Positions 34,736-41,409 of a stretch of DNA of 64,000 nt are shown here, in pieces; the stretch's first letter is position 1, and each line of letters opens with the position of its first letter. Made by a program: the position numbers and the translations under genes. The DNA is from Flavobacterium sp. N2270 (lineage in GTDB: Bacteria > Bacteroidota > Bacteroidia > Flavobacteriales > Flavobacteriaceae). The notes beneath the pieces were generated by a model, which searched no databases, was not told where the DNA came from, and worked only from the letters and a program-made list of their open reading frames with translations. Where the stretch lies: contig NZ_CP110005.1 of NCBI RefSeq assembly GCF_025947225.1, positions 434,001-498,000 of the forward strand, written 5' to 3'.

Positions 34736-35590
34736 ATTGTTCAATGCTTCAGCACCACCAACAATTTCTAAGATTTCTCCAGTAATTGCAGCTTGACGCG
34801 CTTTGTTATATGTTAACTTCAATTGATTTCTTAATTCTGTTGCATTATCAGTTGCTTTGTGCATAGCAGTCATACGAGCACCATGTTCTGAAGCAAAAGA
34901 GTCACGAATTCCTTTATACAATTGTGTTTTTAAAGACTTTGGTATTAAAGTCAACACAATTTCTTCTTTCGAAGGTTCGAAAATATAATCGGATGAAACA
35001 ACTTCACCTCCTGTAATAGGAGCTAAAGGTAAAAACTGTTCTATTTTAACAATTTGAGTTGCTGCGTTTTTAAAATGATTGTAAACAATATGAATTTTAT
35101 CGTATTCACCTGCAACAAACTTATCCATTAAAAGTTGAGCAATATCAGATACATTTTCAAATGTTAAATCATCAAAAATTGAATTTTTATTATCTATAAC
35201 TGTATTAGATTTCTTTAAAACATCATTTCCTTTTTTACCAATAGCAAAAACATCAACTTGTTTTCCAGAATAAGAACCAGATAAACTTCTAACTTCTTTG
35301 ATTACATTTGTATTAAAAGCACCACATAAACCTCTATTAGAAGTAATAGCAACAATCAAAACTTTATTAACCTCTCTTTGTTCTGCGAAAGCACCACCAG
35401 TATTACCATCTAAGGTAGCGCTTAAGTTTTGTAGAAGTTCGGTTAATTTTTCGGCATAAGGTCGCATTGCTGTAATAGCGTCTTGCGCTTTTTTAAGCTT
35501 AGCAGCAGAAACCATTTTCATTGCCGATGTAATTTGCATCGTAGATGAAACGGAACCAATTCTATTTCTAATTTCCTTTAAATTTGCCAT
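34733..35590 (-). CDS. atpG: ATP synthase F1 gamma subunit
   Basis: A 285-residue central-stalk subunit that couples c-ring rotation to the catalytic sites. The N-terminal helix (MANLKEIRNRIGSVSSTMQITSAMKMVSAAKLKKAQ) and the C-terminal helix (LTYNKARQAAITGEILEIVGGAEAL) are the conserved coiled-coil ends; ITSNRGLCGAFNTNV lies between. The last codons are also the first unit of the 49-bp repeat array downstream. It is the last gene of the operon. Confidence 0.97.
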   Translation of the reverse strand: MANLKEIRNRIGSVSSTMQITSAMKMVSAAKLKKAQDAITAMRPYAEKLTELLQNLSATLDGNTGGAFAEQREVNKVLIVAITSNRGLCGAFNTNVIKEVRSLSGSYSGKQVDVFAIGKKGNDVLKKSNTVIDNKNSIFDDLTFENVSDIAQLLMDKFVAGEYDKIHIVYNHFKNAATQIVKIEQFLPLAPITGGEVVSSDYIFEPSKEEIVLTLIPKSLKTQLYKGIRDSFASEHGARMTAMHKATDNATELRNQLKLTYNKARQAAITGEILEIVGGAEALNN

Positions 35591-35605
35591 TTTATATGAG
35601 TAATT

Positions 35606-35650
35606 AGTAGCTAGTAATTAGCAATTAGCATTCACTAATTACTAGCTACT
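35606..35650. repeat. Inverted repeat in the atpA-atpG gap
   Basis: AGTAGCTAGTAATTAG at 35606-35621 pairs perfectly with CTAATTACTAGCTACT at 35635-35650 around a 13-nt loop. In RNA this is a 16-bp hairpin between atpA and atpG, AT-rich and without a T-tract, so more likely a processing or stability element or a dispersed repeat than a terminator. Confidence 0.75.
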
Positions 35651-35655
35651 TAGAA

Positions 35656-37230
35656 TTAATATTTTGCAGAAACCTCTTTAGCTGCTTTTTCTAAAACATC
35701 AGTAATTTCGTCTGTGAATTTACCTGCTTTTAATCCGTCTAAAGTATCTCTATGTTTAGCATTTAAATAATCAATGAAATCTCTCTCAAATTCTTTAACA
35801 CTAGTTACAGGAACATTTCTTAACAAGTTTTTAGAACCCGCATAGATAATTGCAACCTGATCTTCTACTGTATAAGGATCATTTACAGCTTGTTTTAAAA
35901 TTTCAACGTTACGTTTTCCTTTTTCAATTACGTTCATAGTAACTGCATCTAAATCTGAACCAAATTTAGCAAACGCTTCTAATTCACGGTATTGAGCTTG
36001 GTCTAATTTTAAAGTACCGGCTACTTTTTTCATTGATTTAATTTGCGCATTACCTCCAACTCGAGATACTGAAATACCAACGTTAATTGCGGGACGTACA
36101 CCTGAATTAAATAAATCACCATCTAAGAATATTTGACCATCAGTAATCGAAATTACGTTTGTTGGAATATATGCAGAAACGTCACCAGCCTGAGTTTCAA
36201 TAATTGGCAAAGCTGTTAATGAACCTCCTCCTTTAACGATTGGACGTAAAGAATCTGGTAAATCATTCATTTCTTTAGCAATATCATCATCCGCAATAAC
36301 TTTTGCTGCTCTCTCTAATAATCTTGAGTGAAGATAGAAAACATCCCCTGGATATGCTTCACGACCTGGTGGTCTTCTTAACAACAATGACACTTCACGA
36401 TAAGCAACTGCTTGCTTAGATAAATCATCATAAATAATTAATGCAGGACGACCTGTATCACGGAAATACTCCCCAATAGAAGCACCAGCAAATGGAGCAT
36501 AAACTTGCATTGCTGCAGGATCAGATGCATTTGCAGCAACAATAACTGTATAAGCCATTGCTCCTTTTTCTTCTAATGTTTTAGCAATTGCAGCAACTGT
36601 TGACGCCTTTTGCCCTACTGCAACATATATACAAAATACTGGTTTACCAGCATCGTAAAATTCTTTTTGATTCAAAATTGTGTCAATACAAACAGTAGTT
36701 TTACCTGTTTGACGGTCACCAATTACCAACTCACGTTGTCCTCTACCAACTGGAATCATAGCATCAATTGCTTTAATTCCTGTTTGTAATGGTTCTGTTA
36801 CTGGTTGACGGAAGATAACTCCAGGAGCTTTTCTTTCTAATGGCATTTCATATAAATCACCACCAATTGGTCCTTTACCATCAATAGGATTACCTAATGT
36901 ATCTAAAACACGACCAACAACTTGTTCACCAACTTTAAGAGAAGCAATACGTTGTGTTCTTTTTACAGTAGAACCTTCTCTAATACCTGTAGAAGGACCT
37001 AATAATACAACACCAACATTGTCTTCCTCTAAGTTAAGAACGATAGCTTCTAACCCATTTTCGAATTGAACTAACTCACCATATTGAGCGTTAGATAATC
37101 CGTAAACACGTGCGATACCATCTCCAACTTGAAGTACAGTTCCTACTTCTTCTAATGATGTACCAGATTGAAAACCTGATAATTGTTTCTTTAATATTGC
37201 TGAAATTTCAGCAGGTTTAATTTCCGCCAT
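35656..37230 (-). CDS. atpA: ATP synthase F1 alpha subunit
   Basis: A 524-residue F1 alpha subunit (non-catalytic nucleotide site). P-loop [48 protein letters not shown] region, and [18 protein letters not shown] are all canonical. In the operon it follows an unrelated secreted-protein gene (15-bp gap) instead of directly following atpH. The beta and epsilon genes (atpD, atpC) are not in the window; in Bacteroidota they commonly lie elsewhere. Confidence 0.97.
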   Translation of the reverse strand: MAEIKPAEISAILKKQLSGFQSGTSLEEVGTVLQVGDGIARVYGLSNAQYGELVQFENGLEAIVLNLEEDNVGVVLLGPSTGIREGSTVKRTQRIASLKVGEQVVGRVLDTLGNPIDGKGPIGGDLYEMPLERKAPGVIFRQPVTEPLQTGIKAIDAMIPVGRGQRELVIGDRQTGKTTVCIDTILNQKEFYDAGKPVFCIYVAVGQKASTVAAIAKTLEEKGAMAYTVIVAANASDPAAMQVYAPFAGASIGEYFRDTGRPALIIYDDLSKQAVAYREVSLLLRRPPGREAYPGDVFYLHSRLLERAAKVIADDDIAKEMNDLPDSLRPIVKGGGSLTALPIIETQAGDVSAYIPTNVISITDGQIFLDGDLFNSGVRPAINVGISVSRVGGNAQIKSMKKVAGTLKLDQAQYRELEAFAKFGSDLDAVTMNVIEKGKRNVEILKQAVNDPYTVEDQVAIIYAGSKNLLRNVPVTSVKEFERDFIDYLNAKHRDTLDGLKAGKFTDEITDVLEKAAKEVSAKY

Positions 37231-37245
37231 AATTATATATAATTA

Positions 37246-37755
37246 TTATCCTCCGATATTAATATTAACGCCAGATCTTTTTGGCTCTTGATTATTATTT
37301 ATTATAATGGTTTGACCATTATTAGATTTATTTAATCTATCTGAAAACTCAGTACCATACTTTTCAATAAGTAAATTAACTTTATCCTCATTTAATGTTT
37401 GATCATCATTTACTACTTTAGATTTATAAAGTAATTCAACTATAGATTTATAAGTTTTTTGCAACTCAATTTTTTTGCCCAACCCTAGAAAAGAAACTTC
37501 ACAATATACTAAATCACCACTTGTGTTTGATGATGTTCTTGGTTCAGCACCAGAAACACGGATAATTTTTATAAATAAAATTTCATCTCCATTGGTTGTA
37601 TTTGTTAATGAACAAAAAGTATTAAAGCCTCCGCAACCGTCATATTTTAACCAAACATTACCGTCAACTAAAACCTCTTGATTTTTGTATTTAAATTTTT
37701 GGGCAAAACTCAAAAAGCTAAAAAACAAAAACACTATTAATACTAACTGTCTCAT
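37246..37755 (-). CDS. Secreted protein of unknown function inside the ATP synthase operon
   Basis: A 169-residue protein with signal peptide MRQLVLIVFLFFSFLSFAQ. The mature part begins KFKYKNQEVLVDGNVWLKYDGCGG, contains a few cysteines (CGG, FCSL, YCEV) and ends in an Asn/Gly-rich tail (NNNQEPKRSGVNINIGG). No known domain. It lies between atpH (8-bp gap) and atpA (15-bp gap) in the same orientation, so it must be transcribed with the ATP synthase, yet it looks like an exported protein. I know of no ATP synthase subunit like it; an inserted gene is the simplest reading. Confidence 0.8.
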   Translation of the reverse strand: MRQLVLIVFLFFSFLSFAQKFKYKNQEVLVDGNVWLKYDGCGGFNTFCSLTNTTNGDEILFIKIIRVSGAEPRTSSNTSGDLVYCEVSFLGLGKKIELQKTYKSIVELLYKSKVVNDDQTLNEDKVNLLIEKYGTEFSDRLNKSNNGQTIIINNNQEPKRSGVNINIGG

Positions 37756-37763
37756 AATTAATA

Positions 37764-38297
37764 CTAATTACTAAATTCTTGTTTTAACGCCTGTAATTTA
37801 CTAGCTACAGATGCATTGAATTGTTTATCTCCAATTCTCAATATAAATCCCCCTATAATTGACGGATCAACAATATTTTGAACAGTAATACTTTTATCAG
37901 AAAAATCTTTAATTTTAGCTAAAACTCTATTTTCTAAATCTGATGTTATAGGAAATGCAGTAGTAACTATTGCAGTTTCAACTCCATTCAATTCATCAAA
38001 CAATTTATTATATTCTGAAGCAATAGCATGTAAAATTTCAAATCTTTTATTTTCTAAAAGCAATTGAAATAAGCTTTTTGTTTCGTTTTGAGCTGAAGCA
38101 AAAACCTCCAATAACGCATTAAGCTTAACATTAGCAACAACAGTAGGATTTAACAAAAAATCTTTTAATTCTTTACTTTCTTTTACCGATGCTCCAATTG
38201 ACAACATGTCGTTATTAACACTTACTGTGTTATTACTTGCTTTTGCAATATCAAGAATAGCCTTAGCATATCGAATAGCCGCTCTAGTTCCTGCCAT
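37764..38297 (-). CDS. atpH: ATP synthase F1 delta subunit
   Basis: A 177-residue delta (OSCP-like) subunit of the peripheral stalk. Begins GTRAAIRYAKAILDIAKASNN (conserved helix), with FLLNPTVVANVKLNALLEVF in the N-terminal bundle and DPSIIGGFILRIGDKQFNASVASKLQALK at the C-terminus. Normal length. It starts 6 bp after atpF ends. Confidence 0.96.
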   Translation of the reverse strand: MAGTRAAIRYAKAILDIAKASNNTVSVNNDMLSIGASVKESKELKDFLLNPTVVANVKLNALLEVFASAQNETKSLFQLLLENKRFEILHAIASEYNKLFDELNGVETAIVTTAFPITSDLENRVLAKIKDFSDKSITVQNIVDPSIIGGFILRIGDKQFNASVASKLQALKQEFSN

Positions 38298-38303
38298 AAT
38301 GCT

Positions 38304-38804
38304 TTAGTTTAGTTTTGCTTCACCTAACATTTTCTCAACCAGTTTTGACTGAGCTTCTGTGCTAGTTAATTCTTCTTTTAATATTTTTTCTGCAATTTCT
38401 ATTGAAAGAGAAGACACTTGATTCTTAATTTCAGCCATTGCAGCATTCTTTTCAGATTCGATAGAAGCTTTCGCTTGAGAAATCATTTTTTCTCCTTGTA
38501 CTTGTGCTTCTTCTTTAGCATCTGCAATCATTTTATCTTTAATCTCACGAGCTTCTTTTATCATTGTGTCTCTTTCAGCTCTAGCTTCAGCCAATAACTT
38601 TTCGTTATCTGCTTTAAGATTTTGCATGTCTTTTTTAGCATTTTCTGCAGCTAACAATGCATTTGAAATACCTTCTTCACGAGCTGTAATAGCCTCCATA
38701 ATAGGTTTCCATGCAAATTTAACCATTAAACCAATTAACACAACTAAAATAGTCAATTGCCAAAAAAACAAACCAAATGAAAAATCGTTAATTAACTTTT
38801 CCAT
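38304..38804 (-). CDS. atpF: ATP synthase Fo b subunit
   Basis: A 166-residue peripheral-stalk b subunit: one N-terminal membrane helix (FFWQLTILVVLIGLMVKFAW) then a long charged, Ala-rich helix (about 30-150) that dimerises. Canonical WKPIMEAITAREEGISNAL after the membrane helix. It is separated from atpE by a hairpin (38848-38880). Confidence 0.96.
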   Translation of the reverse strand: MEKLINDFSFGLFFWQLTILVVLIGLMVKFAWKPIMEAITAREEGISNALLAAENAKKDMQNLKADNEKLLAEARAERDTMIKEAREIKDKMIADAKEEAQVQGEKMISQAKASIESEKNAAMAEIKNQVSSLSIEIAEKILKEELTSTEAQSKLVEKMLGEAKLN

Positions 38805-38847
38805 ATTCTAAAATATATCGTTTTAAATTTTGTTTCAAAAATAAAAC

Positions 38848-38880
38848 AAAACCTGTAACCAACCGTTACAGGATTTGTTT
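38848..38880 (-). terminator. Hairpin between atpE and atpF, possible partial terminator
   Basis: CCTGTAAC-CAACC-GTTACAGG (38852-38872) with A/T tracts on both sides, so it looks like a rho-independent terminator in the reading direction of the operon. As atpF, atpH, atpA and atpG lie beyond it, it must be leaky or act as a processing/stability element, which would favour atpB-atpE message. Confidence 0.65.
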
Positions 38881-38893
38881 TTTTCATTCTTTA

Positions 38894-39082
38894 TTATTTT
38901 CCTAAGATTAAAGCAGCAAATGCTAATCCTTCTAATAAAGCAGCGATAATAATCATCGCAGTTTGAATTTTACCAGCAGCTTCTGGCTGACGAGCGATAG
39001 CATCCATTGCAGATCCACCGATTTTACCTAAACCTAAACCCGCTCCGATTACTACTAATCCAGCTCCAATTAAATTGTACAT
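38894..39082 (-). CDS. atpE: ATP synthase Fo c subunit
   Basis: A 62-residue proteolipid with two membrane helices joined by the polar loop ARQPEA. The ion-binding carboxylate is Glu in AALLEGLAFAALI. The residue after it is Gly, not the Ser/Thr usual in Na+ rings, so proton coupling is more likely. The second helix ends LILGK. The gene is short but complete for a c subunit and lies between atpB and the hairpin before atpF. Confidence 0.96.
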   Translation of the reverse strand: MYNLIGAGLVVIGAGLGLGKIGGSAMDAIARQPEAAGKIQTAMIIIAALLEGLAFAALILGK

Positions 39083-39119
39083 AATAATTGATTTATATAA
39101 TTAAACAAAAAATTCTAAA

Positions 39120-40298
39120 TTAAACTATTGCATTATCATGATCACCATGCATATCTTCACTATGGTGCTCATCATGATGATGATCTTGTACCGCCATTCC
39201 AATAAACAACGAAGACAACATTGTAAAAATAAAAGCCTGCAAGAAAGCTACTAAAACCTCAATAACAGAAATAAACAATGTTAACCCAAGCGATATAGGC
39301 AAATCTGCTGCTAAATTTTTACCCACAAATATCATTGCAATTAAACTCATAATTACAACGTGACCTGCAGTAATATTAGCAAATAAACGTATTAATAATG
39401 CAAATGGCTTTGTTAATGTACCTAACAATTCAATAGGCATTAATATTATTTTCATTGGAACAGGAACACCTGGCATCCAAAAAATATGTTTCCAATAATC
39501 TTTATTAGCACTAACCTGAGTAATAACAAAAGTGAATAAAGCCAAACAAACCGTTACAGCTATATTTCCAGTTACATTAATCCCAAGAGGTGTCATCCCT
39601 AATAAATTTAACAACCAAATAAAGAAAAACACAGTTAATAAGTAACCCATAAATTTTCTATATTTTTTCTCTCCAATATTTGGAATTGCAATTTCGTCTC
39701 TAATAAAAATAATTAGCGGCTCTAAAACCCTTCCAAAACCAGTAGGAATCGCGCCTTTCTTATAAGATTTTGCCAAACCAACAAACATTAACAACAACAA
39801 TGCAGACGTAAACAACATCGAAACTACATTTTTCGTAATAGAAAAATCTAACGGTTTAACATTTGTAGGATGATGATGCTCATCATAACTTATTGTACCT
39901 TCAGCATCAGTTTTATAAATTTTACTGTGGTATAATTTATAAAAATTACCATTATGTTCAGCAACAGCTTCACCATGATGTAACTTTGAAGATGAAAATA
40001 TTTGCAAACCATTGTCATATAAAATGACTGGCAAAGAAAATCCGTAATGCTTACCTTCTGCTTCATCAGAAAAGAAATTAAAATCATGAGAATCCTGCAA
40101 GTGATGTTGAATATAAGCATCAACTTTATCCTTCTTACTTAAAGGCTCAGCTTCATGATGCCCTTCTTCTGCATGTACAACTTCTTCTGAGTGAGCAACA
40201 ACTGTTGAATCTGAAGGATTATTAGCTATTCCTACTAAAGGCAACATCGCAAAAGCGAAGGCTACTATCACATTAAGTGGTTTTCTTAAAATCACCAT
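39120..40298 (-). CDS. atpB: ATP synthase Fo a subunit
   Basis: A 392-residue a subunit, long because of an N-terminal extension typical of Bacteroidota: a hydrophobic leader (about 8-27) and a His/Glu-rich stretch (HSEEVVHAEEGHHEAE) before the membrane domain. The essential Arg is in LLIRLFANITAGHVV; the last helices contain VLVAFLQAFIFTMLSSLFIG. The C-terminal tail is again His/Asp-rich (DHHHDEHHSEDMHGDHD). Both tails could bind metal, which is inference. Transcription starts from the promoter at 40340-40368. Confidence 0.95.
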   Translation of the reverse strand: MVILRKPLNVIVAFAFAMLPLVGIANNPSDSTVVAHSEEVVHAEEGHHEAEPLSKKDKVDAYIQHHLQDSHDFNFFSDEAEGKHYGFSLPVILYDNGLQIFSSSKLHHGEAVAEHNGNFYKLYHSKIYKTDAEGTISYDEHHHPTNVKPLDFSITKNVVSMLFTSALLLLMFVGLAKSYKKGAIPTGFGRVLEPLIIFIRDEIAIPNIGEKKYRKFMGYLLTVFFFIWLLNLLGMTPLGINVTGNIAVTVCLALFTFVITQVSANKDYWKHIFWMPGVPVPMKIILMPIELLGTLTKPFALLIRLFANITAGHVVIMSLIAMIFVGKNLAADLPISLGLTLFISVIEVLVAFLQAFIFTMLSSLFIGMAVQDHHHDEHHSEDMHGDHDNAIV

Positions 40299-40339
40299 AA
40301 TTATTATAAACTTAAATTCTTAGGTTTCTAAATTTGGTG

Positions 40340-40368
40340 CAAAAGTACAATATTTATTAATACACCAA
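40340..40368 (-). promoter_or_regulatory. Promoter of the ATP synthase operon
   Basis: Minus strand: -33 TTG (40368-40366), 18-bp spacer, -7 box TACTTTTG (40347-40340), 42 bp before the atpB start. It separates atpB onward from the upstream AtpZ/DUF6168-like genes. Confidence 0.75.
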
Positions 40369-40415
40369 GTCTTAAAAATAAAAAAAAACGTATTTTTTTT
40401 GTTTTCTTTTAAAAG

Positions 40416-40808
40416 CTACTTTTTATTTAAAATTTTACTCGCCAAAAAGATGTCAATTATTAAAAAAGAAATTACTATTAATCCAAAATTTATTTTTTCT
40501 ACAGAACTTTCCAAAGAACCTAACCTTATCAAGTCGAATAGAAAGTAGTAAACCACCATCTTCAAAGTTAAAACCACAATAAACACAAAACCAGTGCTTT
40601 CAAAATTTTTTTCAGAAGTTTTTTGCATTAAAACAATACTTAAAACAGAGAAGAATAATGAAACTAAATAAAGTTGCCAAACTTGAATCCGAAATTTTTC
40701 TTGATAACTACTTAGTAATTCTTGTTGAAAAACTAAAACATGTAGCAAAAAAAGCGGCAAAACAATTAACGTTAGTTTTTTTAATAAAATAAATATTTTA
40801 TTCATCAT
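40416..40808 (-). CDS. Small membrane protein upstream of atpB (DUF6168-like)
   Basis: A 130-residue protein with four hydrophobic segments (about 8-27, 44-60, 71-93, 107-124), matching the four-helix proteins (annotated DUF6168) found before atpB in flavobacteria; the family name is from memory. By position it may replace AtpI, an assembly factor for the c-ring. It overlaps atpZ by 11 bp. Confidence 0.65.
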   Translation of the reverse strand: MMNKIFILLKKLTLIVLPLFLLHVLVFQQELLSSYQEKFRIQVWQLYLVSLFFSVLSIVLMQKTSEKNFESTGFVFIVVLTLKMVVYYFLFDLIRLGSLESSVEKINFGLIVISFLIIDIFLASKILNKK

Positions 40809-41016
40809 TATTCATCTTATTTACTTGACTAATCACATTATATAATGCCAAAAAAACACCTAGCAAAGTAAAAATTATTGTAAAAACAGTATCTGTCAAG
40901 CATTTTTCATCTAACCATTTTCCTAAATAAGCAAAAAAAACAATTATTACTCCCATTTGAAAAGGAATATTAATTAATTGCATCCATTTATTATGCGGTT
41001 TTTTCTGATTGGTCAT
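40798..41016 (-). CDS. atpZ: AtpZ/AtpI family protein
   Basis: A 72-residue protein with two membrane helices, WMQLINIPFQMGVIIVFFAYLGKWLDEK and FTIIFTLLGVFLALYNVISQV, the classic AtpZ hairpin in which the first helix ends GxWLD. Such proteins assist ATP synthase assembly or ion homeostasis. Its start lies inside the last codons of the bactofilin gene (26-bp overlap). Confidence 0.87.
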   Translation of the reverse strand: MTNQKKPHNKWMQLINIPFQMGVIIVFFAYLGKWLDEKCLTDTVFTIIFTLLGVFLALYNVISQVNKMNNDE

Positions 41017-41389
41017 TGCTTGTAGGAATAGACTTTAAATTACTTTTCATTTCGCAAGTTGCTTCAAAAATAGCACCAGGCTCGACTGAAAGTTTACTTA
41101 CAAACACTTCTCCTTTAATTTTAGCCGTTGATTTTACCCCTAAAAGTTCCGAAACCTCAAGTTTTCCAGAAAATTTTCCTTCAATATCAATATTTACACA
41201 TTTAATATTTCCTTGAACTTCTCCTGTAGGACCTATAACTAATTTAGAAGCAGAATTATAATTACCAATTAAGATACCATCTAATCTAAAATCAGTTTTT
41301 GAAGTAATATCTCCTTTAATTACTGTTCCTTGTACAATTCTATTTGTTTGCCCTAATTGACTTGTATCTTTCTTGGATTTATCAAACAT
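40991..41389 (-). CDS. Bactofilin (polymer-forming cytoskeletal protein)
   Basis: A 132-residue bactofilin. After a disordered N-terminus the core (about 18-110) shows repeated six-residue strands of a beta-helix: NRIVQGTVIKGDITSKTDFRLDG, GPTGEVQGNIKCVNIDIEGKFSGKLEVSELLG. It self-assembles into filaments without nucleotide and often organises envelope enzymes. It is downstream of sprE/porW (20-bp gap) and overlaps atpZ, linking motility/secretion, cytoskeleton and ATP synthase genes in one run. Confidence 0.93.
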   Translation of the reverse strand: MFDKSKKDTSQLGQTNRIVQGTVIKGDITSKTDFRLDGILIGNYNSASKLVIGPTGEVQGNIKCVNIDIEGKFSGKLEVSELLGVKSTAKIKGEVFVSKLSVEPGAIFEATCEMKSNLKSIPTSNDQSEKTA

Positions 41390-41409
41390 AATATAGTTGG
41401 TCTTTTGTT

